A DNA stretch of 64,000 nt from Desulfospira joergensenii DSM 10085 (GTDB taxonomy: Bacteria; Desulfobacterota; Desulfobacteria; Desulfobacterales; Desulfobacteraceae). Numbering within the stretch: the stretch's first letter is position 1; every line of letters starts with the position of its first letter. The DNA is taken from NCBI RefSeq assembly GCF_000420085.1, contig NZ_ATUG01000001.1, positions 2,364,773 to 2,428,772 on the forward strand. Reading direction: 5' to 3'. The notes below the pieces were generated by a model. That model was not told the DNA's origin, ran no database searches, and saw only the letters and a program-made list of their open reading frames with translations. Below are positions 34,450 to 42,844 of this stretch, piece after piece. The position numbers and the translations under genes were made by a program.

Positions 34450-35682
34450 ATGCATCTCTATTTGGCATGGCGAAATGTCTGGCGAAACCCAAAAAGAACC
34501 GGCATCATCCTGACGGCAGTCATCATCGGGGCATGGACCATGCTGGCCTTTACCGCCCTGTCCCGGGGCATGATGGTCTCCACCCTGGAAAACGCCCTCA
34601 ACACCCTGACCGGCCATATCCAGATCCAGAATCCGGCCTTTCGGGATGACCCGGTGGTGGAGAACCGGATCAGCAATCCCGCGCCCGTGGCAGACCTGCT
34701 GAATCACGATCTGCCCGCGGGCTCCCGATGGGCCTTCCGCATCCAGGTGGATGGAGTGGCCTCCAATGCCAGAAATTCCGAAGGAATCACCATCGTGGGC
34801 ATTGTCCCGGAAAAGGAACCCGGTCTCTCCTTTTACGGAAATTCAATCGCCCAGGGTCGCCTTCTCGATCCCGGCGATGACCGCGGGATCGTCGTGGGCG
34901 AAGCCCTGCTGGATTCCTTTGAAACCAAGATCGGCCGAAAGCTGGTGCTCATGACCCAGGGGGCAGACCGGGAAACCGCTTCCCGGGCCTATAAAATCCG
35001 GGGAACCTTTCGGACGGAAATGGAGGCCACGGAAAAAAAGTACGTGTTCATCTCCCTTGCCGCGGCCCGGAAACTCCTTGGCATAGGCGACGGCGTCACA
35101 TCTGCATGCATCCGGCTGCCGGACAGGAATCCCCTGGACCGGGCCGCCCTTGGGCAGGCGGCTCAGGCCCTCACAAAGGACCTGCCCAAGGACCTCACTG
35201 TCCTGACCTGGATCGAGATGCTCCCCCTGCTCAAGGGGTACCTGGACATGTTTGACCGGTTCATGCTGCTCTGGTACCTGGTGGTATTCACGGCCATGGC
35301 CTTTGGCCTGGTCAACACCATGCTCATGGCCGTTCTGGAAAGAACCCGGGAGTTCGGACTGCTCAAGGCTCTGGGACTTACACCGGTCCGAATTGTCAGG
35401 AACGTTCTCCTGGAATGTCTGGTCCTCCTGGTAATCGGCCTTGCCGCCGGAAATGTCCTGGGGTTTCTGACCATCCGCCTCCTGTCCGGCGGCATTGACA
35501 TGTCCTTCATGGCCCAGGGATCGGAATTCTTCGGGATGGGCCGGCTGGTCATCCCCTTTTTTACGGTCAGGGATCTTTTGTCTGTTAACGCGGTCATCAT
35601 GGGACTGGGCATCCTGGTCTGTCTGTACCCGGCAGCTAGGGCCGGACAGATCACCCCGGTAGAGGCCATGGCCCGAACCTGA
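34450..35682 (+). CDS. ABC transporter permease, FtsX/LolC/MacB type (second)
   Basis: 410 aa. Same layout as the preceding gene: N-terminal MHLYLAWRNVWRNPKRTGIILTAVIIGAWTM, periplasmic domain, then YLVVFTAMAFGLVNTMLMAVL, LECLVLLVIGLAAGNVLGFL and a final helix near VNAVIMGLGILVCLYPA, with ERTREFGLLKALG. The two permeases share the MAWRNVWRNP start and clearly arose by duplication. AAGGAGGA precedes the ATG. They probably form a heterodimer driven by the ATPase downstream. Confidence 0.88.
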   Translation: MHLYLAWRNVWRNPKRTGIILTAVIIGAWTMLAFTALSRGMMVSTLENALNTLTGHIQIQNPAFRDDPVVENRISNPAPVADLLNHDLPAGSRWAFRIQVDGVASNARNSEGITIVGIVPEKEPGLSFYGNSIAQGRLLDPGDDRGIVVGEALLDSFETKIGRKLVLMTQGADRETASRAYKIRGTFRTEMEATEKKYVFISLAAARKLLGIGDGVTSACIRLPDRNPLDRAALGQAAQALTKDLPKDLTVLTWIEMLPLLKGYLDMFDRFMLLWYLVVFTAMAFGLVNTMLMAVLERTREFGLLKALGLTPVRIVRNVLLECLVLLVIGLAAGNVLGFLTIRLLSGGIDMSFMAQGSEFFGMGRLVIPFFTVRDLLSVNAVIMGLGILVCLYPAARAGQITPVEAMART

Positions 35683-35706
35683 ACCCATCAAATGGAAGTG
35701 AACCCC

Positions 35707-36390
35707 ATGAATATGGTTGATGTCATTGATGTAAGCAAAACCTACGAACAGGGCAAAGTGCTGGTCCACGCCCTGGCCGGCGTGTCCCTTTCCGTGGCAA
35801 AGGGGGAGTTTACCGCCCTGGCCGGGCCTTCCGGCTCCGGCAAGACCACTCTCCTCAATCTGATCGGCGGGCTGGACGCCCCCACCCAGGGAAGGATCAT
35901 CCTGGACAGCCAGGAGATCACCGGACTTTCCCAGTCCAGCCTGGCCAACCTGCGTTTGAACAAAATCGGATTCGTGTTCCAGGCCTACAACATCATCCCG
36001 GTGCTGTCAGCCCGGGAAAACGTCGAGTATGTCATGCTCATGCAGGGCGTACCGGCCCGGGAAAGGGCGGATCGCGCCCGGGCCATTCTGGATGAAGTGG
36101 GCCTGGTAAACATGCATGACCGCAGGCCGGCGGAACTTTCCGGCGGCCAGCAGCAGCGCGTGGCCGTGGCCAGGGCCATCGTTTCCCAGCCGTCCATTGT
36201 TCTGGCCGACGAACCCACGGCCAACCTGGATTCCCAGACCGGCCAGGAGCTCCTGGAGATGATGGCCCGGATGAACCAGGAACGGAAAGTGACCTTTATC
36301 TTCTCCACCCATGACCGGATGGTGATGGACCATGCCAGGAGAATTGTCCGGCTCAAGGACGGACTGGTAAGCGATGACCATACAAAATAG
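35707..36390 (+). CDS. ABC transporter ATP-binding protein, LolD/MacB type
   Basis: 227 aa from the ATG at 35707, chosen because GGAAG lies eight bases upstream; an ATG 15 bases earlier has no such box. All ATPase motifs are present: Walker A GPSGSGKTT, Q-loop FVFQAYNIIPVLSARENVEY, signature [14 protein letters not shown], Walker B IVLADEPTANLD and H-loop STHD. The wording [33 protein letters not shown] is that of the LolD/MacB branch. It energises the two FtsX-type permeases. The next gene starts 17 bases inside its end. Confidence 0.92.
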   Translation: MNMVDVIDVSKTYEQGKVLVHALAGVSLSVAKGEFTALAGPSGSGKTTLLNLIGGLDAPTQGRIILDSQEITGLSQSSLANLRLNKIGFVFQAYNIIPVLSARENVEYVMLMQGVPARERADRARAILDEVGLVNMHDRRPAELSGGQQQRVAVARAIVSQPSIVLADEPTANLDSQTGQELLEMMARMNQERKVTFIFSTHDRMVMDHARRIVRLKDGLVSDDHTK

Positions 36391-37696
36391 GAAAGGCCAG
36401 TTCCGACGGGGATCCATACGTGCCATAACCATGGCCTTTTTTCTTTTACTTGTTCCGATTTCTCCGGGTTTTGGATGGGACCTTCCCGAAATGGAGTGGG
36501 ACGGCCACCTGAAATTATACACCCGGACACTTTTCCCCGGCTCCGGCAGTGCCTACGAGGCAACCGGCCTTTCCCCCAACCTGGACGGAACCGGGGAGTT
36601 TCGCCTGAACAACAAGGCCTTTTTCAACGATTCCACCTATGTGGAGGTAAACTACGAGGCACTGGCCGGAGGCAGCGGTACCCGCAGGGACGGGGAAAGG
36701 CTCAAAGATCTCTTTCCGTCTCTTTTCCCAAACGGCCTTTTCAGCCCGCCCCGGGATGACCGCCGGTTCTTTGATCTCACCGCCACCCTGCACCAGGACA
36801 GGGACTCCTTTGTTTCTCACCGCCTGGACCGGGCCATGGTCTCTTTCTCCCCGTCCTGGGGGGAGATCCGCTTAGGCCGTCAGGCCGTGACCTGGGGACA
36901 TGGATTTACCTTCAACCCCATGGATCTTTTCAATCCCTTTGCCCCCACGGACCTGGAGCGGGAGTATAAGACCGGTGACGACCTCATTCTGGTCCAGTTC
37001 CCGGCGAAAGGAGTGGACATCGAACTCATCTATGTGGCCCGCAGGGATCCGGCTACCGGGGATGCCGGCCTGGATGAAAACTCCCTGGGTACAAAGCTCC
37101 ACTTCTTTTTGGGCGACATGGAAGCCGAACTCATGGCGGCCCGCCATTACCGGGATCTGGTTGCCGGAATCGGAGGCGTGGGGTACCTGGGAGGGGCTGC
37201 CTGGCGATGGGACCTGACCGGCACCTTTCTTGACGAATCCAGCCAGGATCGGTCCTTTTACCTTTCATCCGTGATCAACCTGGACTATTCCTGGATCTGG
37301 CTGAACAGGAACTGGTACGGCTATGTGGAACTCTATTACAACGGCATTTCCCGGGGGAACTATACGGACATGCTTTCGGACCCGGCCGTGTCCGACCGCC
37401 TGGACAGGGGAGAGCTCTTTGCCTTGGGCAGGTGGGTTGCCAGCGCCAATCTCAACCTGGAGATCCACCCCCTGGTCAATGCCTATATCACCCCAGTCCT
37501 TAACCTTGAAGACGGCTCCGGCATGCTCCTGCCCCGGATGGTCTATGATTGGTCGGACAATATTCGGATCACCCTGACAGCAACCCTGAACTGGGGAAGC
37601 CGCGGTACAGAGTACGGGGGAGTTGCCATTCCGGGAACAGACGTTTACACTGGTCCTTCCGACACCATTTCAGCCTGGGCTACCTGGTATTTTTAA
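36374..37696 (+). CDS. outer-membrane beta-barrel protein of the export operon
   Basis: 440 aa with a cleavable signal (residues ~17-35, TMAFFLLLVPISPGFG). The remainder is a chain of amphipathic strands with alternating aromatic residues (LKLYTRTLF, TYVEVNYEAL, DIELIYVARR, WYGYVELYYNG) and a C-terminal aromatic ending WATWYF, the BAM recognition signature. A segment VSFSPSWGEIRLGRQAVTWGHGFTFNP resembles DUF1302/alginate-type porins found with similar transporter operons. It overlaps the ATPase gene, so it is co-translated. Likely the outer-membrane end point for the cargo moved by the LolA-like carrier; substrate unknown. Confidence 0.78.
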   Translation: MTIQNRKGQFRRGSIRAITMAFFLLLVPISPGFGWDLPEMEWDGHLKLYTRTLFPGSGSAYEATGLSPNLDGTGEFRLNNKAFFNDSTYVEVNYEALAGGSGTRRDGERLKDLFPSLFPNGLFSPPRDDRRFFDLTATLHQDRDSFVSHRLDRAMVSFSPSWGEIRLGRQAVTWGHGFTFNPMDLFNPFAPTDLEREYKTGDDLILVQFPAKGVDIELIYVARRDPATGDAGLDENSLGTKLHFFLGDMEAELMAARHYRDLVAGIGGVGYLGGAAWRWDLTGTFLDESSQDRSFYLSSVINLDYSWIWLNRNWYGYVELYYNGISRGNYTDMLSDPAVSDRLDRGELFALGRWVASANLNLEIHPLVNAYITPVLNLEDGSGMLLPRMVYDWSDNIRITLTATLNWGSRGTEYGGVAIPGTDVYTGPSDTISAWATWYF

Positions 37697-37894
37697 TAGC
37701 TTCCCTTACCTCTTTTCGCCAATAAAAAGAAATCATCCTGCCAGTCTGGAAAGTGGGTCGCCCAGGAAAAGAAATGGTTTTCCCTTTGCCTCCAACATCC
37801 AAAATAAAACCGTAAAACCTTTATTGAACACCCTGCCCAGACCGCATACGGCAGGTTGCTTTAAAATTCCTGTTTAAAAAAAATAAAATTTATG

Positions 37895-37932
37895 TTGACT
37901 CACAGTAATGTATTTATTTATGTATACATTAC
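37895..37932 (+). promoter_or_regulatory. promoter and inverted-repeat operator for the GntR gene
   Basis: TTGACT (37895-37900) and TATGTA (37919-37924) form a -35/-10 pair. GTAATGTAT (37905-37913) and ATACATTAC (37924-37932) are perfect 9-bp inverted arms with a 10-base gap, spanning the -10 element. The right arm contains its own ATGTATACAT palindrome. FadR-class GntR proteins bind such short dyads, so autorepression is expected. Confidence 0.72.
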
Positions 37933-37957
37933 CGTCTGCCTTAGGAGAATTAAAAAC

Positions 37958-38623
37958 ATGGCCCGTAAAAACTTGGATGAATTTGCCTACAAAAAGATAA
38001 TAGAGCTGATCTTAAAAGATCAGTTCAGTCCGGGGGAGTTCATTCTGGAGACGGAATTGTCAGAAGAACTGGGACTGAGCCGGACCCCGGTCCGCCATGC
38101 CCTTGGTCAGCTGGTGGCAGAAGGGTTTCTGGACAAAAAAAAGAAAAAAGGCTGCTTTATCCCCTTGCCCAGCCCCCAGGATGCCAAACATGTTTTCCAT
38201 GTCAGGGAGCACCTCGAAGGTCTGGCTGCAGCGACTGCCGCAGACTGCGCTACTGCCGAAGATATTGACTTCCTTTTTGACCTGATCGAAAGGGAAAAGG
38301 CATTGGGCAGCCTCAAGAATGATGATGTGAAAATCACCAGCCTCTCTTTGAACGAGGAGTTTCACATGGGCATTGCCCGGATGAGCCGAAACCCCTACAT
38401 TGAGCAGTACTGCAGGCACAGCTTCTGGCGGTCCCACACCTATATCTGCTTCTTTGACAGAGACTATATGGGGCTCAATCCCGGCCCCCAGCTCATCGGT
38501 CCCAGGCAGCATATCGACATTGTCCGGGCCATTGAGAAAAAAGACTCGTCCGAAGCAGGCGAACAGATGAGAACCCACGTCCGAACCACATTTGAAAAAC
38601 TGTTCGGAAGACTAAACCTATAA
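37958..38623 (+). CDS. GntR-family regulator with FCD domain
   Basis: 221 aa from the ATG at 37958, which follows TTAGGAGAA; upstream in-frame codons lie within the operator. The N-terminal winged helix (FAYKKIIELILKDQFSPGEFILETELSEELGLSRTPVRHALGQLVAEGF) is followed by an all-helical FCD effector domain (VFHVREHLEGLAAATAAD, LNEEFHMGIARMSRNPYIEQY, RQHIDIVRAIEKKDSSEAGEQMRTHVR) with the metal-binding histidines usual for the subgroup. Sixteen bases separate it from the dehydrogenase-like gene, so it leads the operon it likely controls. Effector probably an amino acid or its keto acid. Confidence 0.9.
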   Translation: MARKNLDEFAYKKIIELILKDQFSPGEFILETELSEELGLSRTPVRHALGQLVAEGFLDKKKKKGCFIPLPSPQDAKHVFHVREHLEGLAAATAADCATAEDIDFLFDLIEREKALGSLKNDDVKITSLSLNEEFHMGIARMSRNPYIEQYCRHSFWRSHTYICFFDRDYMGLNPGPQLIGPRQHIDIVRAIEKKDSSEAGEQMRTHVRTTFEKLFGRLNL

Positions 38624-38638
38624 ATTGAAAGAGAAAAA

Positions 38639-39805
38639 ATGAAAGTACTGATTTTGGGCGGATGCGGCATCCAGGGCAGGACCGCCATCTATGACCTGGC
38701 CCGGGACCCGGAAGTCAAAGAGATCATCTGCGCGGATCTTACCTTTGACGCCCTTGACATGATCAAACCCTTTACCCCCATGGACAAGGTCAGGACCCAG
38801 GCCCTTGACGCCAGAAAAAAAGAAAACCTGATTTCCCTTTACAAAGAGGTGGATATTGTCATTGACCTGCTGCCAAAGGACTTCAAGGAAGCTGTTTACG
38901 AGGCGGCCCTGGAAACCCGGACGCCTGTGGTCAATACCAACTACGCCCACAACACGGCCCGCCTGGACGAACAGGCAAAGGAAGCCGGCATTGCCATCAT
39001 GCCGGAATGCGGCCTGGACCCGGGCATTGACCTGGTGATCTACGGGGATGCCGGCCGCCGATTTGAAACCCTTACTCTGATTAACTCCTACTGCGGCGGC
39101 TTCCCTGAAAAAAAGGCCTGTACCAATCCCTTAAATTATAAGATCTCCTGGATCTGGCGAGGGGTGCTAAGCGCCCTGAACAGAAGCGCAAGAATCATTA
39201 AGCAAGGGAAAATCATCGATATCTCTGCCGAAGATCTTTTTGACAAAGCCTTTATCCATCCGGTGGAGGTACCGGGCCTGGGGACCCTTGAGGCATACCC
39301 CAACGGGGATGCCGTTTTCTTCACCGATCTTCTGGGCGCCACCCCGACCATCCGGGAGACAGGTCGCTACTCATTAAGATGGCCCGGCTGGAGCGACTTC
39401 TGGCGCCCCATGAAGGCCCTAGGGTTGGTCAGCGAGTCAAAGGTGGAAGGCCTTGGCTGCTCCCCCCTTGACCTTCTTGATAAATGTTTAGGTCCTAAAC
39501 TGCAATATACGGCCGAGGAAAAAGACCTGGTGGTCATGGTCAACGTGTTTGAAGGCATTATGGACGGCAAAAAAACCCGCCTGACCTCCACCATGCTCAT
39601 TGAGCGGGATCTTGAGACCGGCATCATGGCCATGAGCAAGGGGGTGGGCTATACCGCCGCCATTGTAGCCAGGATGATTGCCAAAGGCGAAATATTGGAA
39701 AAAGGTGTCCTCTCCCCCACGGCCCATATTCCAACGGCCTCCTTTCTGGAGGCCCTAAAACAAAGGGGCATATCGATTAAGGAAGAACGGGTGGTTCTGG
39801 AATAA
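38639..39805 (+). CDS. saccharopine dehydrogenase-like NAD(P)-dependent oxidoreductase
   Basis: 388 aa. The N-terminus is a Rossmann dinucleotide-binding unit with MKVLILGGCGIQGRTAIYDLA, followed by DLLPKDFKEAVYEAALE, NTNYAHNTARLDEQAKEAGIAIMPECGLDPG (the catalytic-type loop of the family) and a mixed C-terminal domain. Family members catalyse reductive condensation or cleavage of secondary amines joining amino acids (saccharopine, carboxynorspermidine) or act as lysine/ornithine cyclising enzymes. The actual substrate is open. It is the first enzyme in a GntR-controlled operon with an amino-acid importer and a PLP lyase, so it probably handles an unusual imported amino acid or an opine-like conjugate. 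Confidence 0.78.
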   Translation: MKVLILGGCGIQGRTAIYDLARDPEVKEIICADLTFDALDMIKPFTPMDKVRTQALDARKKENLISLYKEVDIVIDLLPKDFKEAVYEAALETRTPVVNTNYAHNTARLDEQAKEAGIAIMPECGLDPGIDLVIYGDAGRRFETLTLINSYCGGFPEKKACTNPLNYKISWIWRGVLSALNRSARIIKQGKIIDISAEDLFDKAFIHPVEVPGLGTLEAYPNGDAVFFTDLLGATPTIRETGRYSLRWPGWSDFWRPMKALGLVSESKVEGLGCSPLDLLDKCLGPKLQYTAEEKDLVVMVNVFEGIMDGKKTRLTSTMLIERDLETGIMAMSKGVGYTAAIVARMIAKGEILEKGVLSPTAHIPTASFLEALKQRGISIKEERVVLE

Positions 39806-39850
39806 GGATTTCAGAACCCGTATAAACCATAATTTAAAAAGGAGAAAAAA

Positions 39851-40645
39851 ATGAAATTCAAATCCTTGATGCTCGCTGTTCTCACCGCTCTGGTGTTTAC
39901 CGGAATCAGTTTCGCCGGAACCCTGACCGACATTGTGAAACGCGGAGAACTGAGAGTGGCGGTTCAGTCCGGAGCCCCCCCATACGCCTTTGTGGACAAA
40001 ACCGGCGTACCGGCCGGCTCCATGGTTGATTTTACCCAGGGCATGGCAGATGCCATGGGCGTTAAACTCAAAATTCTGGACTTTGACTGGGACGGACTGA
40101 TCCCGGCACTGCTCTCCGGAAAAGCCGATATTCTGGCCGCCGACATGACTCCCACCCTGAAACGTGCCTTGAAAATTTCCTTTACCGATCCCTGGATATA
40201 TGTTCAGCCCTGTATCTTCACCGGAACCGACAAGCCCTATAAAACCCTTGAGGATGTCAACAAGCCCGACGTCACCGTGGGCGTGCTCCTGGGCTCCACA
40301 GGCGAGACCATTGCCAAGAAATACCTGCCCAAGGCCAAGATCAAATCTTATAAAGGCGGCGGAAGAATGGTTGTACAGGCCCTGATCGCAGGCCATGTGG
40401 ATGCCGGGGTCAACGACGACCTTGCCGTACTCACCGTTTTGCCTGACTTTCCCCCCAATTCTGTCCGCCTGCTGGACAAACGCCTGGGCCAGGGTAAGGA
40501 TCCCCTCGCCTTTGCCGTCCGCCAGGAGTCCGTCAACCTCTGGCAGTGGATCAACCTCTACTTTAAAACCGTCCGCGCCAACGGAGAATACGACAAAAAC
40601 ATCTCTTATTGGATGGAAGGCATTGAGTGGAAAAAAGATCATTAA
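39851..40645 (+). CDS. amino-acid ABC transporter substrate-binding protein (family 3)
   Basis: 264 aa with a signal peptide (residues 1-22, ending GISFA). The mature protein has the family 3 order: RGELRVAVQSGAPPYAFVDKTGVPAGSMVDFTQGMADAMGVKLK, SGKADILAADMTPTLKRALKISFTDPW, and the hinge GVLLGSTGETIAKKYLP, ending with KTVRANGEYDKNISYWM. It binds polar or aliphatic amino acids in the periplasm and delivers them to the two permeases encoded downstream. AAGGAGA precedes the ATG. Confidence 0.92.
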   Translation: MKFKSLMLAVLTALVFTGISFAGTLTDIVKRGELRVAVQSGAPPYAFVDKTGVPAGSMVDFTQGMADAMGVKLKILDFDWDGLIPALLSGKADILAADMTPTLKRALKISFTDPWIYVQPCIFTGTDKPYKTLEDVNKPDVTVGVLLGSTGETIAKKYLPKAKIKSYKGGGRMVVQALIAGHVDAGVNDDLAVLTVLPDFPPNSVRLLDKRLGQGKDPLAFAVRQESVNLWQWINLYFKTVRANGEYDKNISYWMEGIEWKKDH

Positions 40646-40691
40646 TCCTTTGGTATCCTTACCCAAAGTTTCTTAAGATCTGAACAACGGC

Positions 40692-40720
40692 CGGGCAGGC
40701 TCCTTTTTGGAGCCTGCCCG
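40692..40720 (+). terminator. intercistronic hairpin after the binding-protein gene
   Basis: CGGGCAGGCTCC (40692-40703) pairs perfectly with GGAGCCTGCCCG (40709-40720) around a loop of five T. No U-tract follows and the permease ribosome-binding site lies 5 bases later, so it probably stabilises the upstream message and lowers permease translation. Confidence 0.75.
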
Positions 40721-40736
40721 ATTTAAGGATGGGTTT

Positions 40737-41405
40737 ATGCTGGCAAATTTTAATTTCAGAATCATCATGGAGTACCTGCCCATGTTTTTACAAGGGTTAA
40801 GCTCCACATTTTTAATTTCCATTGTCTCCATTTTCCTGGCCCTGGTAACGGGCATCTTTGCATGCGCCTGTCGGATTTCCCCCTATAAGCTATTAAAGAT
40901 CTCGGCAACCGCCTACATCGAGTTGATCCGGTCCACCCCGCTTCTGGTGCAGATCTATTTTTTCTACTTCGGTCTGCCCACCCTGGGGGTGAGGATGCCT
41001 GAAATCCAGACCGGGATACTGGCTTTGATGCTCAACTCCGGCGCCTATGTTGCCGAGATCATCCGGGCCGGAATCACCTCCGTGGATCAGGGACAGATCG
41101 AAGCTGGAATCTCATCGGGGCTCAATTATTTCCAGCGGATGCGTTTTATCATCCTGCCCCAGGCCCTGGGGGTCACCATCCCGCCCCTGCTGGGCCAGGC
41201 CATTGTTCTGGTCAAGGATTCCGCCCTGCTCTCCCTGATCTCCGTAGCCGAACTGACCCGTTGCGGGCAGACCCTGACCTCTGAGCGGTTCATGCCCACA
41301 GAGGCCTTTTTCACCGTGGCCTTTTTCTATATGTGCATCTACTTTGTGCTTAAGGCCCTGGCAGACTGGTCCCAGAAAAAACTGATCTTCAGGGAGGTAT
41401 ATTGA
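40737..41405 (+). CDS. amino-acid ABC transporter permease (first)
   Basis: 222 aa from the ATG at 40737 (AAGGATGG upstream); a TTG 10 codons earlier sits in the hairpin. It is a HisM/GlnP-type permease with about five membrane helices (FLISIVSIFLALVTGIFACAC, TGILALMLNSGAYVAEIIRAGI) and the EAA loop GQIEAGISSGLNYFQRMRFIILPQAL. The LIRSTPLLVQIYFFYFGLP motif is the standard polar amino-acid uptake signature. Forms a heterodimer with the next gene product. Confidence 0.92.
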   Translation: MLANFNFRIIMEYLPMFLQGLSSTFLISIVSIFLALVTGIFACACRISPYKLLKISATAYIELIRSTPLLVQIYFFYFGLPTLGVRMPEIQTGILALMLNSGAYVAEIIRAGITSVDQGQIEAGISSGLNYFQRMRFIILPQALGVTIPPLLGQAIVLVKDSALLSLISVAELTRCGQTLTSERFMPTEAFFTVAFFYMCIYFVLKALADWSQKKLIFREVY

Positions 41406-41406
41406 T

Positions 41407-42060
41407 ATGATGTCCTTCTACTTTTCAAGGCTTGTGGAAATTTTTCCCTTTTTCCTCAAGGGACTGTGGATGACGGTACAGATCTCCTTTATCTCCCTGG
41501 TCACCTGCACCATACTGGGATTTCTTCTGGGCATTTTCCGCTCGGGAAAAAACAAGGCCTTAAAATGGCTCATCGGGGTCTATGTCTCCTTTGTCAGGGG
41601 CACTCCCTTTGTGGTCCAGGTCTTTATCATCTTCTTTATCCTGCCCGAATGGGGGATCCAGCTGGAAGCCTTTCCGGCAGCCCTCCTGGCCATGGCGATC
41701 ATGGGCTCAGCATTTATCTGTGAAATCGTGGCAGGGGGTATCGCTTCCATCCCCACGGGGCAGTGGGAGGCAGCTGCCTCTTCCGGCCTGACCCGGGTCC
41801 AGCAGCTTCGGCTGGTCATCCTGCCCCAGTCCATGAAGGTCATCCTGCCGCCCCTGGTGGGACAATTTGTCCTGCTGATCAAGGATACCTCCGTTGTTTC
41901 GGTCATCGGGGTTATGGATTTGACCCGGGTGGGCTGGGTAACGGTAATTCGAATCCCCGAAGGCCTCATGGTCTTCTCCCTGGTCGGCATTCTCTACTTT
42001 GTCATCTCATACCCCCTGATCCTTCTGTCCAATTATCTGGAGCGGAGAATGGCGGTTTAA
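41407..42060 (+). CDS. amino-acid ABC transporter permease (second)
   Basis: 217 aa, starting one base after the first permease stops. The motifs [25 protein letters not shown] and [26 protein letters not shown] match the HisM/GlnP family, with five membrane helices. Together with the preceding protein it forms the membrane pore for the imported amino acid. Confidence 0.92.
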   Translation: MMSFYFSRLVEIFPFFLKGLWMTVQISFISLVTCTILGFLLGIFRSGKNKALKWLIGVYVSFVRGTPFVVQVFIIFFILPEWGIQLEAFPAALLAMAIMGSAFICEIVAGGIASIPTGQWEAAASSGLTRVQQLRLVILPQSMKVILPPLVGQFVLLIKDTSVVSVIGVMDLTRVGWVTVIRIPEGLMVFSLVGILYFVISYPLILLSNYLERRMAV

Positions 42061-42079
42061 ACATATCAAGGACGGTCCA

Positions 42080-42817
42080 ATGGAAAATATCATTAAATTT
42101 AAAAACGTAAACAAGTGGTTTGGAAAGCTTCACGTGCTGAACAACATCGACCTGGCCATACCCAAGGGTGAGGTCCTGGTCATCTGCGGCCCCAGCGGAT
42201 CGGGGAAATCCACGTTGATCCGGTGCATCAACCGGCTGGAGGATATCCAGGAGGGGGAAATCGTTGTCAACTCCATGCCGGTTCACGACCACTCCGCCAA
42301 TCTGACAAAACTGCGGGCCGACATCGGGTTTGTCTTCCAGCAATTTCACCTTTACCCCCATATGACCGTGCTCCAGAACGTAATGCTGGCACCGGTCCAT
42401 GTGAAAAAGGTGCCCAAAGAGCAGGCCAGGGTCATTGCCATGGAAAAACTGGAACGGGTGGGTCTGGATGAAAAGGCGGATGCCCATCCCACCCAGCTGT
42501 CAGGCGGCCAGCAGCAGAGAGTGGCCATTGCCCGGGGGCTGGCCATGTCCCCTGAAATCATGCTTTTTGACGAACCCACCTCTGCTCTGGACCCGGAAAT
42601 GATCGGCGAGGTATTGGACGTGATGACCGATCTTACCTCCGAGGGCATGACCATGTGTGTAGTTACCCATGAGATGGGCTTTGCCAAGAAAGTGGCCGAT
42701 CGGGTATTGTTCATGGATGAGGGACAGATCGTGGAAACCGGAAAGCCGGACGCATTCTTTGACAATCCCCAGACCGACAGGGCTGCCGCGTTCATCTCCA
42801 TGATTCTGACCCATTGA
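42080..42817 (+). CDS. amino-acid ABC transporter ATP-binding protein, GlnQ type
   Basis: 245 aa. Walker [11 protein letters not shown]-loop [22 protein letters not shown], signature [14 protein letters not shown], Walker [16 protein letters not shown] and H-loop [14 protein letters not shown] are those of the polar amino-acid uptake ATPases. It completes the SBP-permease-permease-ATPase importer. Confidence 0.93.
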   Translation: MENIIKFKNVNKWFGKLHVLNNIDLAIPKGEVLVICGPSGSGKSTLIRCINRLEDIQEGEIVVNSMPVHDHSANLTKLRADIGFVFQQFHLYPHMTVLQNVMLAPVHVKKVPKEQARVIAMEKLERVGLDEKADAHPTQLSGGQQQRVAIARGLAMSPEIMLFDEPTSALDPEMIGEVLDVMTDLTSEGMTMCVVTHEMGFAKKVADRVLFMDEGQIVETGKPDAFFDNPQTDRAAAFISMILTH

Positions 42818-42844
42818 TAAATTCTAAAAAAAGGAGGCTTTTCC

